DNA from: Cladorrhinum sp. PSN259
Taxonomy: Eukaryota; Ascomycota; Sordariomycetes; Sordariales; Podosporaceae
Reading direction: 5' to 3'
DNA length: 64,000 nt
Assembly: GCA_033725935.1 (NCBI GenBank)
Contig: MU867073.1
Coordinates: forward strand, 248,001 to 312,000
Positions 54,349-64,000 of the stretch are shown piece after piece. The position numbers were made by a program, and so were the translations under genes. The notes beneath the pieces were generated by a model, which was given only the letters and a program-made list of their open reading frames with translations, did no database searches and was not told where the DNA came from. The stretch's first letter is position 1; every line of letters begins with the position of its first letter.

Positions 54349-56110
54349 TTATTGCGCCGCAGATGGTACCATTAAATCCTTCCCTCCCTCATCTTGCTTC
54401 TGGATCCCACTCTGGTCCTGCCCCTGAGCCTGCGACTCCCTCCTCCTCCTAGCCGACGGCCCCCTCTGCAATGTCACCTGCCTCACAGTCCCAGGCGGAA
54501 GCCTCTGCACGCCCATGCCTGGTTGCAGAACAAGTGGGAAGTTTGGGATTCCAATATCTTTATCTGGAGGATTTGAAACCAAAGCAGATACAACAGATAC
54601 CGGACTAACAGGGAAGGGACTATACGTTGAAGCCGGTGAGCCACCTCCACCCTGGGTTGGTGATGCTGGCCAACTCGGGTTCAGCCCGTTTTGAGAGCGA
54701 GACGAAGGAGGTCTGTATTGAGGATAATTAGGGTAAAAGCTTGATGCATCGGGCGGTTGGTAACGGGCGGACCTGGGACTGCCGGTTGGTGTTGACATTG
54801 GACTCGGTTCAGGGTATGTGACTGTTGTCTGCTTGATTGCATTGTTGCCTGATAGGGCAGCCGCCTTTGTAGCAGCAGCGATTGTCACGGCTGATAATGG
54901 AGAGAACTGGCTTGGTGTTATAGGTCTTTTGACTGTGGCTGCGGTACCTGGCCTGGAGAGGCTAAGTGGCTCCGGTACTTTGGGAAATGCGTTTGCAAGT
55001 TGCGAGAAAGATATATCCTCTCGAGCAGCAGGTGGTGGATCAGAGAACGGGTTTGATGGTGCTGGTGAAGGGGCAGTAGTTCGTGATGATTGAGGGTTTT
55101 GAGACATGAGAGGTCCTTGTCCGTCGGGACTGGGAGCTATTCGTGGTTGCGTGGATTCATCGATGTCTTTCTTCCGACGAAGAAAGAAAAGAACGGCAAA
55201 GATAACCAGCCCTAGGCCGGCAACGCCACCGACAACACCGCCGGCTATAGCACCGGTATTGGATGAGGCGGGACCTAGACCTTCCGCGACGGCGGTAGAT
55301 GATGTGGCCGCAGGAGCCGTGCTGATGGTTGATGGATCAGATCCAGGAGGAGCATCTGGAGGGTTGGCTACCAGGTCCGAGTCCTGAACCGATGTCGTTG
55401 AAGCCGACTTGCTGGAGCTGTTAGTTCTAGTGGATGTCGGTTTGGTAGGAGGACTGGTCGAAGCAGTGACAACGATTCTTGCAAGAGAGCGAGATTTCCC
55501 GCCCGGTTTTGAGAGCTGGGCACTTTGAATTCGGGCAAATGACTTGGTGTCACAAAAGTAGTCGGTTGTCTGCCCCGGATATGCAACAGTGTTGCAGAAT
55601 TGGGCAGCTTGTCGTGAGCTTTGAGGAGAGTGAGCACATGTACAGTACATAGCAGAGTATCATGATATTATTGAGGGAAATATACCATTTCAGAATATTG
55701 GGATCGTCCATACAGTCTTCATTGCAGTTCTTCAAATCCTTAAAATCCATGCAGCTCGTGCGGAAGAAACATGAGGCTTCTCCGTTACAGCAACCAACAG
55801 CTCCAGGTGAGCGGGGCGAAGAAGGTAGGAAGGCACATGTGGACGAGGAACCACAGCCGTAGGCAGCGAGATCCGTTCCAACGAAGCCACAAATGCTGTC
55901 TGGAAGTGCAAAGTAAGTCGAGGCTCTCGAGTTTTGACGACGAAGGATCTCGTGAGCATCGGGGGCAGCGGTTGGCTCTGGAGACCATCCATCTTCGACT
56001 GGTACGGCGGGGAGTTCATCGGCAGCCGTTGGTCGCGGGCTGGGGAAGGCAAGTGAATGGACAGAGACGCCAAATAAGGCGACTCTAAAAAGAAGGAATC
56101 CGAGTGCCAT
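54349..56110 (-). CDS. Cysteine-rich single-pass membrane protein, sensor-like
   Basis: Exons 56110-55686 and 55618-54349 (67-nt intron) give 564 residues. Signal peptide at residues ~1-21 (FLLFRVALFGVSVHSLA); a dibasic LRRQN site near 57 suggests propeptide processing. Ectodomain (~60-180) with about a dozen Cys in a pattern including ICGF, AYGCGSSSTCAF, GCCNGEASCFFRTSCMDF and NCNEDCMDD, then a Ser/Thr-rich stalk. One Gly-rich membrane helix at ~265-290 (GAIAGGVVGGVAGLGLVIFA) is followed by RRKK. The long cytoplasmic tail is Pro/Ser-rich and disordered. This arrangement is typical of uncharacterised plasma-membrane proteins of filamentous ascomycetes with a Cys-rich ectodomain. No WSC consensus is seen. 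Ligand and pathway unknown. Confidence 0.8.
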
Positions 56111-56948
56111 GATGACTGAGAGCAAAACGAAGGGTCACTGACAAGTCGTCATGAAGGTCGGTTGTTCAAAAGAATGAATGGCGCCACGGGAGGTAGACAC
56201 TCCACCGGAAGGGAACCCTTCCACCAGCTGCTGGTTGCTGCTCGGTAGATAAATGAATTCATGGTCCCATGGGAACGGATGAGCATCTTTTTTAGTGGGC
56301 ATAGCCATGTCTTCCGTGTTTCCGCGACCTTCATGGGGTTGGGATGAACGAGCAAGGGTCTGACACATTATATGCACAGATCAGGGCAAGTGACACGCCA
56401 ATTTCAATGTGGTGACTTTGGTGCCTGTGGCTTGCAGGAGCTTGCAAGCGCGTGCAGCTGAGCATGGGGATCGGCTTGTTTGGACGGGACAAGATTAAAA
56501 TTGGCATCGACTGCGAAAATCCGGGAAGGCTTGGAGATCTGTGGGTTCTCCCATCGTGAATCCTTGTCGAACCCGACCTGACGATCGGCTGTTGTTGATG
56601 TTATTGTTGTTGTTGTTGTTGTTGTTGTTGTTCTGATTGCTAAAAATGGGTTTCCAGAAAAGCTAAAGAACTTTCTGTTGCAACACGCAGTGTGTGACGC
56701 TGATACCGTTGCAGTGCTGTGCCTTAAAATTACCCCGTGCAAAGGGGAAAGTGCAACCAAGAAATCCCAAGAAACCACCAAGACGCCCGGGCTTGCAAAC
56801 AGGAGCCTCCATAATTCGTCCGAAATCTGGGGATCCGCGATCGCCAAGCCCGGCCGGAGAGGGTCGCACATGCCCGTCACAACGGCCGATCGGATCACCA
56901 AGTATCCACTCGGACCGACAGACATCGAAATACCATCCATCTCTTGCA
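56111..56948. other. Divergent promoter region with a trinucleotide repeat
   Basis: 838 bp between the sensor-like gene (minus) and rad57 (plus). A (TTG)n tract is at 56604-56632. The rad57 frame is open upstream, but no ATG precedes 56949 in that phase. No other gene. Confidence 0.5.
56604..56632. repeat. (TTG)n microsatellite
   Basis: About ten TTG units in the rad57 upstream region. Confidence 0.95.
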
Positions 56949-58436
56949 ATGACGGACCTCTTACGTGTACTGCCAGATTTCCCTATCCAGAGGTTCAGCA
57001 ATCTCATCTCGGCCGTAGAATCACACGGACTGACAACGACGGATCTCATCACCCTCGACGCCGCTGAGATAGGAAAACGCACTCACCTCCCTCTTCTTGA
57101 CATCAAACGGCTGTGTACGGCCGTCTTGAACTCTCTTCACACTGATCTCGGTGTTGACGCATCATCAACAACGATATCAAACCTTTCAGATACACATCAC
57201 GAGCATCAAGATGAAACACGAAAAACTCACCTTCGTCACCCACCGCAACCCCTCAAAATCAGCACTCTCTCCCCCGCCTTAGACTCAACCCTCTCCGGCG
57301 GTATTCCAACATCCAACACAACAGAAATAACGGGTGAATCAGGCGCGGGGAAAACCCAGTTTCTTTTAACCCTCCTCCTCTCAGTCCAGCTCCCGCCTTC
57401 CCATGGTGGACTGTCAAGGAATGCCCTCTACATCTCTACAGAAGCGGCCCTTTCAACCCGCCGCCTCTCACAAATCCTCGCCTCGAACCCTTATTTTCAA
57501 TCCTTACCGCCAGGCGTAAAAAAACCATCACTAGACAATATCATTTCCACGTGCACCCCCGACTTGGAAAGCCAGGAGCACATCTTGACTTTTCAAGTCC
57601 CCGTCGAGATCCAAAGACGCAATATCGGCCTGCTAGTAATCGACAGCATAGCAGCCAACTACCGCGCAGAATTCGACCGACGTTCCGGGTCCGGATCGGG
57701 TTCGAACATGGGAGCTCGCACGGCCGACCTCATAAAAATGGGCATGCACCTCCGCGACTTGGCCCAAAAATATGACCTCGCAGTGGTGGTCTCGAACCAG
57801 GTCGCAGACCGCTTCTCCTCTAATGAAAGGGCAGTGACTAAGACTCCTGCTTCCTCACTCCGAGTGTGTGCTGCACCTGCACCTGCACCACCCATTAATA
57901 ATGGGTATCAAGACTCACCTTTACTTTCCCGCAGCCGAAATGTGATGGCGGGACCAACTGAGCCATCTTCCTCAGTTCCAGACCCGTCATCGAGCATGCC
58001 GATGCCGTATATACCGCCACCTGAGAATCCTCTGGATGCGGAGTACTCATACCACCCTGCGTTGATGCTTGATCATCAGCAACGATGGTTCACAGGCTGG
58101 GGGGATGATCCTCTTGATCGTGACTTCCCCCTGAAGACTCCTTCGTTGGGATTAGTTTGGTCCACGCAGATTTCGGGGAGGATAGCGCTCTTCAGACGGC
58201 CGGTTCATTCGAGATTGGGTGTGAGTCAGGGATGGAAGAGGTGGATGAAGGTTGTTTGGGGCGGTGATATGGTGTCTTTTTTATCGTCAGCCGCAACAAA
58301 AGTAGGGAAAAGAAAAAGAAAGGAGAAGGGCGACGGTCAGGTGGAATTCGAAGTGTGGACGGGTGGGCTGAGGGGCGTCGGTGAAAAGGAGGAGCAGGAA
58401 AAGGAAAAGCAAGAGAAGGTTGAAGAAGAATTATGA
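56949..58436 (+). CDS. rad57: RAD57-type Rad51 paralogue (RecA-family ATPase)
   Basis: Rad57 pairs with Rad55 and stabilises Rad51 filaments during homologous recombination. Single exon, 495 residues from MTDLLRVLPDFPI. The N-terminal helix-hairpin region (LTTTDLITLDAAEIGKRT, IKRLCTAVLNSL) precedes the RecA core. Walker A is GESGAGKTQ at 129-137, after TLSGGIPTSNTTEI. ALYISTEAALSTRRLSQI is the conserved post-Walker strand/helix of Rad51-like proteins. Walker B is LLVIDSIAANYRAEFD near 228, and LAVVVSNQVADRF follows. A Pro/Ser-rich insert lies at ~310-360 before LGLVWSTQISGRIAL. The tail is Lys/Glu-rich. XRCC3-like is the main alternative name; fungal Rad57 is the XRCC3 relative. Nuclear. Confidence 0.9.
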   Translation: MTDLLRVLPDFPIQRFSNLISAVESHGLTTTDLITLDAAEIGKRTHLPLLDIKRLCTAVLNSLHTDLGVDASSTTISNLSDTHHEHQDETRKTHLRHPPQPLKISTLSPALDSTLSGGIPTSNTTEITGESGAGKTQFLLTLLLSVQLPPSHGGLSRNALYISTEAALSTRRLSQILASNPYFQSLPPGVKKPSLDNIISTCTPDLESQEHILTFQVPVEIQRRNIGLLVIDSIAANYRAEFDRRSGSGSGSNMGARTADLIKMGMHLRDLAQKYDLAVVVSNQVADRFSSNERAVTKTPASSLRVCAAPAPAPPINNGYQDSPLLSRSRNVMAGPTEPSSSVPDPSSSMPMPYIPPPENPLDAEYSYHPALMLDHQQRWFTGWGDDPLDRDFPLKTPSLGLVWSTQISGRIALFRRPVHSRLGVSQGWKRWMKVVWGGDMVSFLSSAATKVGKRKRKEKGDGQVEFEVWTGGLRGVGEKEEQEKEKQEKVEEEL

Positions 58437-60212
58437 AATGGTTAGGAGATAACGGATATACGAAACTCGACTTTGTTGTAGTTATGTGGTCTATCCATAG
58501 CATTAAAACACATACAATGATAGATACAGGTTCTTGTGGTCCTATTTTAGTATTACTAGCGGCATGTTTCACTTGGAAAAGACATGAATGTATCGTATCA
58601 TTTTATAGGCGCATCGAGAACACTGCTTATTGCGCCTCAAATATTCATACCAAAGTACTTTCCAAACCAAGTCCAGAGATGCATATCTCTATTAAGTATA
58701 TACATACGTACATGGACGTACACATTTGTCACAGCAGTTGACAATACACATATCACAACACCATGGACACATGTTTGACATAACACACGTACAACCACCA
58801 AAGACGCACTAAAATATAATAAAAGGAGCCCACTTGCGTTTTCCGCATGGGCATTGTTATCAACCTGATGGATGTGTCCTTGCTTGCTATGTACAGCCAG
58901 AACCAGAATCAGAGAACCAAATACCTTGAGGAGAATATGGAAATCACCATGGATGATTATCCTAGTTTTGCACCTTCCCTGAACGTGTGTCTCCAAGAGA
59001 AAACTTGAGAACAAACACGACTAGACGAGTGAAAACTTTTCCTCCACCAAAATCAAAAGACGAAAGAAACTACCTCCTACAGCACAACACCCCCTAAAAA
59101 GTATTGCAAAGACCTCCCCCCTCCCTGCTTTTATACCTTCTGGTTCCCCTGCATGCGTTTCCTTAGAAGAACGGCCTGACCGGCCAGAAGATATCATCCA
59201 CCACCCCCAAACAGCAGAGTAGGTAGGCCTAGAGAAAATCGTGTATCACCTCCTCCCCCTCTTTTCTTTCCAGCAAGCAACAGCAAATAGGCAAAGATTA
59301 AAAAAAAAATCTCTTTACCGTTATCGTCGAAGAAAAAGGTTGCGGAAAAAGACGACGCCTTATATTTCCCCAACCAGCAACAAATTACAATTCCGAAGAG
59401 AGAAAAGAGAAAAAGATAGCGATAGAAGTCTCCACGCTAGGCTATCCAGATCCTCCCAAGTCCACCAAACAAACCAGACTTTGTGCGCGCAAGATACCCT
59501 TGTTGAAGAGAGAAAATGGTTGTCGATAATGGGAAGGATATTGCTTTTAAAACTCAAATCGCGCGAAGACGGTAAACAAGCTCGGGATATGAAATGCTTT
59601 GAGAGTTGGTGTTTGTCGCGGCAGGCAAGATCCGGATAAGTTGCAATTTTCCTTAGCTGCTTTTTTTGACACTCCTTGAGAGTGAAAGAGAAAAGCCAAA
59701 ACAACCGAGGAGTGAAACGACAACCCAAAGTGAGAAAGAAGAACTCGAACGCTAAAGTGTGAGGAATAATAGTTGAAGAGATAACCGGAAAGACAAAACC
59801 GAAAGACTGAGAAAAGAAGAGAAAGACTGCATCTCTTAGTCCGTTCGGCGACCGTTTCGTATAAAAATCCCACCCCAATCGAGCTGAGAATAGTGTACAA
59901 CAAAGCAGGTGAATCCGACTCCTCTTCACCTCCTCAAGACAGGAACATCAAAGTCAAGAGGAGAAGTAGAAAGAAAGAAAAACTTGCTTGAAAGCATCGA
60001 TGGGGTGTTTCTGGTGATGGTGATTCTTCGTCCGCCGCCGCATTCATCGCTAGTGAAACAGTTGCTAAAAGAAAAAAAAAGAAATGGTCGTGACGGTCGT
60101 GAGTGTCGTGACTATTGTGGCAGAGAGAGAACAGGAAAAAGAGAAAGAATTCTTGGTTACACACCCGCCACCATGCATGCACAGACGCTTGCGAGGAGTG
60201 AGTCGCTGTTCT
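58437..60212. other. Convergent 3' region, about 1.8 kb
   Basis: Between the stop codons of rad57 and the Pumilio gene. Strongly purine-rich on the plus strand from ~59280 to 60140 (pyrimidine-rich on the Pumilio transcript), which creates open frames such as 59241-59639 full of Lys/Arg/Glu. Best read as a long Pumilio 3' UTR plus spacer; no gene is supported. Confidence 0.45.
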
Positions 60213-63200
60213 TTAGAAGAAGCCGGCATCGCCGTTCTCAGTAGGAGCAGGAGCATGATGGTTGTATTGATGTGCGCGCGGGGGCATGGGAGGAGCCGTC
60301 ACCATGTTGCCGTTCACTGGGAAGCGGTGGCCGTTGGGGCCCGCGCCATTCATGTTCGAGTTGGCGGCCAGAATTGAACTGTGAGGCGTGGGGCGGCTGT
60401 GAGTGGGACGGACAGAAATCTGGCCTCCCGTAGGATCCGTTGGGGTGTGCTGAGTATCAGGCCGATTGGAAGTGCGACTATCATGAGCCTGGATCTTGGC
60501 CGAAATGCGACGACCATAGGGGGTCGAGCGGATGTGTGGAAGCAGAGGCCGAATCACCTCAATAAGACGCTGCTTGGTTGTCGGAGAGGAGTACTCGAGA
60601 GCAGTCTGGACAACATAGTTGCCGAAATTGTCACGAAGCAAGCGCTCCATCTCGCCAGAGTTCAGGAGCTGAGTGATAATGAGGTCTCGGGAAGTGTCCG
60701 AGGCACAGCGCAGGCACTTCTCAACGACATTCGAGGAGAATTTGTGCTTTGAAAGGTTCGCAATGTTCTGCAGGAACTGGCGAACAATAGGTTCTGTGAA
60801 GGCGGGCTCACCAAGGTCGATAATGTATTGCACAACATAGTTTCCAAAGGGATCGACAACTAGCTCTGGGGCTTTCTTAGTGATTTGCTCAATGAGCCAG
60901 ACCTTCATACCACCCGCGGCGTGGTCAATGCAGCGCTGGAGGACACAGCAGCCGTGACGATGAGTTCCGACGTCAACAACATGGTTGCCGACGGCGGTAA
61001 AGATGAACTCTGAGTCATTCGTGTTGAGCTTGTTCAGGCACTTTTGGATGACATGATTGCCGTTAAGGTCTTGAATCAAGTCAACCACCTGGTGGCGAAG
61101 GGCCTCGATGATCAGATTGACCTGAACCGGCGAGGATACATTCTCAATCATCTTTTGAAGGGCTCGAGTTCCATGCTGATTCAGAGCAATTTCGACCATG
61201 TTAGTCGAGGCGTTCTGAATCAGTGTTGTGCGCTCATCCTCCTCGCAAAACTCAAGAAGCTTCTGGCAGAGATAGTTGCCAAACGGGTCCGTCATGAGCT
61301 CAACCACATGTTGGTTGGTTTCAAGCCAGATGGTGTGAATGGTGTCGCCTACACGTGACTCCAACTGCTTCTGCAAGAAACGGCACCCATGCTGGTCCTT
61401 GCACAAAGCGTAAATTTGACCGCGAACCTGGTCAATGGTCATGTTGTTGTAACGAGACATGGCTAATGAAACTGTTAGCATACTGCCTTAGTGATTAGTA
61501 GAAGAAGTCAGGAAGACATACCGTCACTATCCTGGGTACGGCGGCTCTGGATAACACGTGCCTGACTGTCAACAGGCTGATGAGGTCGGTTGGTCGGAGC
61601 GGGGTTGTACTGCGGGCTGTAGCCAGTGGAAAAACTCTGGCTAGGAGGAAACGCCGAAGTGGTCGGAGCTCCAAGGGACAGGTTTTGCATCATACCAAGG
61701 GGTAGATTGGTGTAACCGGCCACTCCACCATTCATCTGGCTGTAGCCGGGCGTGAAATAGGGATATTGCATAGCTGGGGGCGGGACAGCCATAGGCATGG
61801 CCGAGGGGCCACCAAGCTGAGGCTGAGCGTGCATGGGGAATGTGGGCGCATTGCCATGAAGGGCCGAAGAGATGGAATGGTAAGGAGCAGCGTCGCGACC
61901 GTTGAGAACAGTATCTCCCGACAACTCGCGGTTGTGACGACCGGCCATAATACCAGCAGGAATGCGGCCAATGCTCGCATTGTGGTTGTGAAAATGCTGC
62001 TGAGCGTGGTTGTTGGTGTTGTTGCCAAAGCTGTTTCCGTTCTGTCTAACAGTGTGAACGTCATTGGCGGAGTAAGATTGCTGCAGCTTGGGAGGAGACA
62101 CCACAGCGTGATTGGCAGGAGGAGACACGATCGACGACTCGGAAGTTGTCGTCATGTTCTCCGAGGTGAGCAGCACGCCGGCATCAATCGAACGACGGAT
62201 GCTGGAGGGGCGACTGCCAATGGTGCCAGCCTCGGAAGGCGGGGAACCAACAGAGGCGCCGCCGCCATTGATAGGTGTCGAGTTGACGGTCGACATGCTG
62301 GTCCTGTGCTGCTGTTTGCTAATGCTATTCCAGCCGTTCACAGAAGTCTCAGGGCCTGATGTCTGCGACAGGGCAAGGTCCAGAGCAGCAGATGATGTCT
62401 GTAAACCGAGCGGTTAACTATTATCCTGAGATGGAAAAGACAAAAGTCGTGACAGTGGATGGTTGAATGAACAGGTGAGAGAAAGCTGTGACAGCAGAAA
62501 GTGCGATGAGAAGAAAGTGTTCAGTCGTGCTGCAAGGAGAACCTCGAGGTGCTGAACCCGTGAGTTGCAGCAACTGGCAAACGTGCTGAGTGCAGAACGA
62601 GACCCGCGAGGGGACCCGCATTTCGCACCAGAGCCACCCCCAGATCAGATCAAAGAGATCGAAGGGATCAGAAACAGGCGGGTCTCCGGCGACTGCAAAA
62701 AGTGACGCAGCGGAGCAACCCTCAGTCAGATCCCAATGATCAGATCGAAAAGATCCTCTGTTGGAGAAGAAGGAAAAGCAAGCGAGTAAGGCAGGTGAAA
62801 CTTACCAAAGCTGAATATGCCTGTGATCGAAAAAGAGCAGGAAAGGCGTCGCTTTTAGTAACTGCGGTGGGGGTGGTTTGAGTTTCTGAGTTTGCGTCTT
62901 CGTCTCCGAACAGGAAACCCGTGGTGTTGTTGCTGTCTTCGAGACCAATATCGCCCAAGTAAGGTCGAGTCTTGGTCACTGGCATAGAATACCGGTTAAG
63001 ACTGCGAGGAGTGTCAGATTTCTGCCGAGAGAGTACACAGGGAAGAAGCAGGAAAGAAAATGATGGCGTTGTGGGTGAAAAGAAGAAGGAAGAGGGAGAG
63101 CCTCAAAATTCTGGCAATTTATCTCCAGCCAGAAGACAAAAGCGGGTCCGCCTCTCAACAACTTCAGACAAAAGGAAGGCGCATAACGCGGGGGTATTGT

Positions 63201-64000
63201 TGTTGAGGTTGAATAGCAATCGTAGCGGGCTGCCCTGAATCCAAGGCCATTGAGGTCCTCAATAGGGGCCCCGTCCATACCACGCTCCAGAGCGGGCCCT
63301 CACCCAGGCCGGAGCCCTCTGAGCAGCAAATCCCTACAGCAACCAAGGTACCTCTTCCTCCCAAAGAACGAGGAGGATTCAATGACTCCGAGCGCACAAG
63401 CCGAGTGAATAACAGGAAAGAAAGTCAAACAGCTTAACAACCACAACAAAAACACTTACGCATTGGTAGATCGATGGCTTGTTGGATCCTGCCGGACAGC
63501 CTCTTCCTTTTCGTCCTCATCGCTATTTCTTCGCGACCCAGGCACCGAACGTGACGGTAGATCGTCAAAGGCGAAGCGGGATGGTAACGTCCCAGACTGT
63601 GGGGATGCGAGCAAGGAACCAGAGCGCCCAGGGCGGTTGAAGAGACCCTGCGGGGACGTAAGGCTCGAAGTCGAATATCTATTTGGTCGAGAAAATATGG
63701 TAGGGAACCCCGAAGACATCTCGCGATATTCGGGTGGGGTTGTTGGCTCTGACTGATGGCCGCCGAATCTAGCATTTAGGTCCTCTTGCATTTGCTGAAG
63801 CTCCAACTCCTCGGCCCGTTGCTGGGCGTCCAGCTTATGCATCTCGGCTTCGAAGCGCCGCCTGTGCTCTCGAAGCCGCTCATAATCCTGTCTCTTCTTC
63901 TCTAGCTGCAACCGCAGGGGCCAAGAAGAGGGCCAATGGGTTAGCAATTGCTCGGTTTCCCTTTTCAGGGGTTTGCCATCCGTGGATAGCCGCAGATTGA
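60213..64000 (-). CDS. Pumilio/PUF RNA-binding protein, Puf4-like (5' end beyond right edge)
   Basis: Binds UGU-containing 3' UTR elements and represses or destabilises mRNAs. Visible exons: up to 63460 from 63905 (or from the window edge), 63001-62806, 62398-61522 and 61462-60213; about 922 residues from 63905. Upstream of 63905 there is a CTAAC plus CAG acceptor, yet the frame is open to 64000, so the exon limit is unsure. A coiled coil (LEKKRQDYERLREHRRRFE) and long Asn/Ser/Pro-rich segments precede the PUF domain. The eight repeats carry CRFLQ, NYLCQ, TRALQ, NHVIQ, CCVLQ, NYVVQ, SNVVE and NYVVQ. By the PUF code, repeats 8 to 1 read roughly U-G-U-A-U-A-U-A. Opening LCKDQHGCRFLQKQLE is Puf4-like. 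Two introns are long (407 and 458 nt). Confidence 0.93.

Noticed and set aside
59241..59639. 132-codon Lys/Arg/Glu-rich plus-strand frame
   Set aside because: Explained by a purine-rich strand that lacks stop codons; it lies in the likely Pumilio 3' UTR.
1..64000. Biosynthetic gene cluster, CRISPR array, transposon ORFs or rRNA genes
   Set aside because: No polyketide, peptide-synthetase, transposase, reverse-transcriptase or rRNA-like sequence was seen, and no regularly spaced repeats.

Overview
This 64 kb window is nuclear DNA of a filamentous ascomycete. Genes are mostly compact, with short GT-AG introns (about 50-140 nt) carrying CTAAC/CTGAC-type branch sites and CAG/TAG acceptors. Fungal-specific families (HET, 2EXR, Stc1, DUF7514, Dicer-like 2) sit next to universal eukaryotic genes. 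The gene set, long intergenic spacers, abundant microsatellites and the Dicer-2 sequence point to the Sordariales, most like Neurospora or Sordaria. I infer this from sequence character; no database search was run.

Layout. 0-5 kb: 5' part of a carnitine acetyltransferase (minus), a 2EXR-domain protein and a small orphan gene with a GC-AG intron. 5-10.7 kb: gene-poor, with two weak small-gene candidates and a tRNA-like element. 10.7-16.5 kb: a Rab-GAP (TBC) gene converging on a DUF7514 gene. 18.5-24.4 kb: a glutamine/serine-rich membrane protein, the HDEL receptor Erd2 and replication factor C subunit 3, all minus. 26-37 kb: a LicD-type phosphotransferase, an Stc1-domain protein, a HET-domain protein and Dicer-like 2. 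37.7-44 kb: RCC1-like protein, proteasome alpha-2, a RING-CH membrane E3 and a GT34 glycosyltransferase. 45.8-51.2 kb: sphingosine-1-phosphate lyase, a second tRNA-like element, an orphan four-exon gene, and the succinyl-CoA ligase beta subunit. 53.6-64 kb: a small Cys-start protein, a cysteine-rich membrane sensor-like protein, RAD57, and a Puf4-type Pumilio protein running off the right edge.

Functional themes. There is no operon or biosynthetic cluster; most genes are independent housekeeping loci. Two associations stand out. An Stc1-domain gene and dcl-2 lie about 3.2 kb apart with only a HET gene between them, and HET and dcl-2 converge with 271 bp between stop codons. Two related, structured, tRNA-derived sequences with Pol III-type signals lie 40 kb apart; they share a 21-bp identical block next to a T-arm/B-box. 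The second is flanked by strong hairpins and a T run. They are the best candidates for something undescribed (a SINE-like family or a small Pol III RNA family).

Limits. Exon junctions were placed by eye from consensus and frame; they were checked by arithmetic, not by transcripts. Orphan multi-exon models are tentative.
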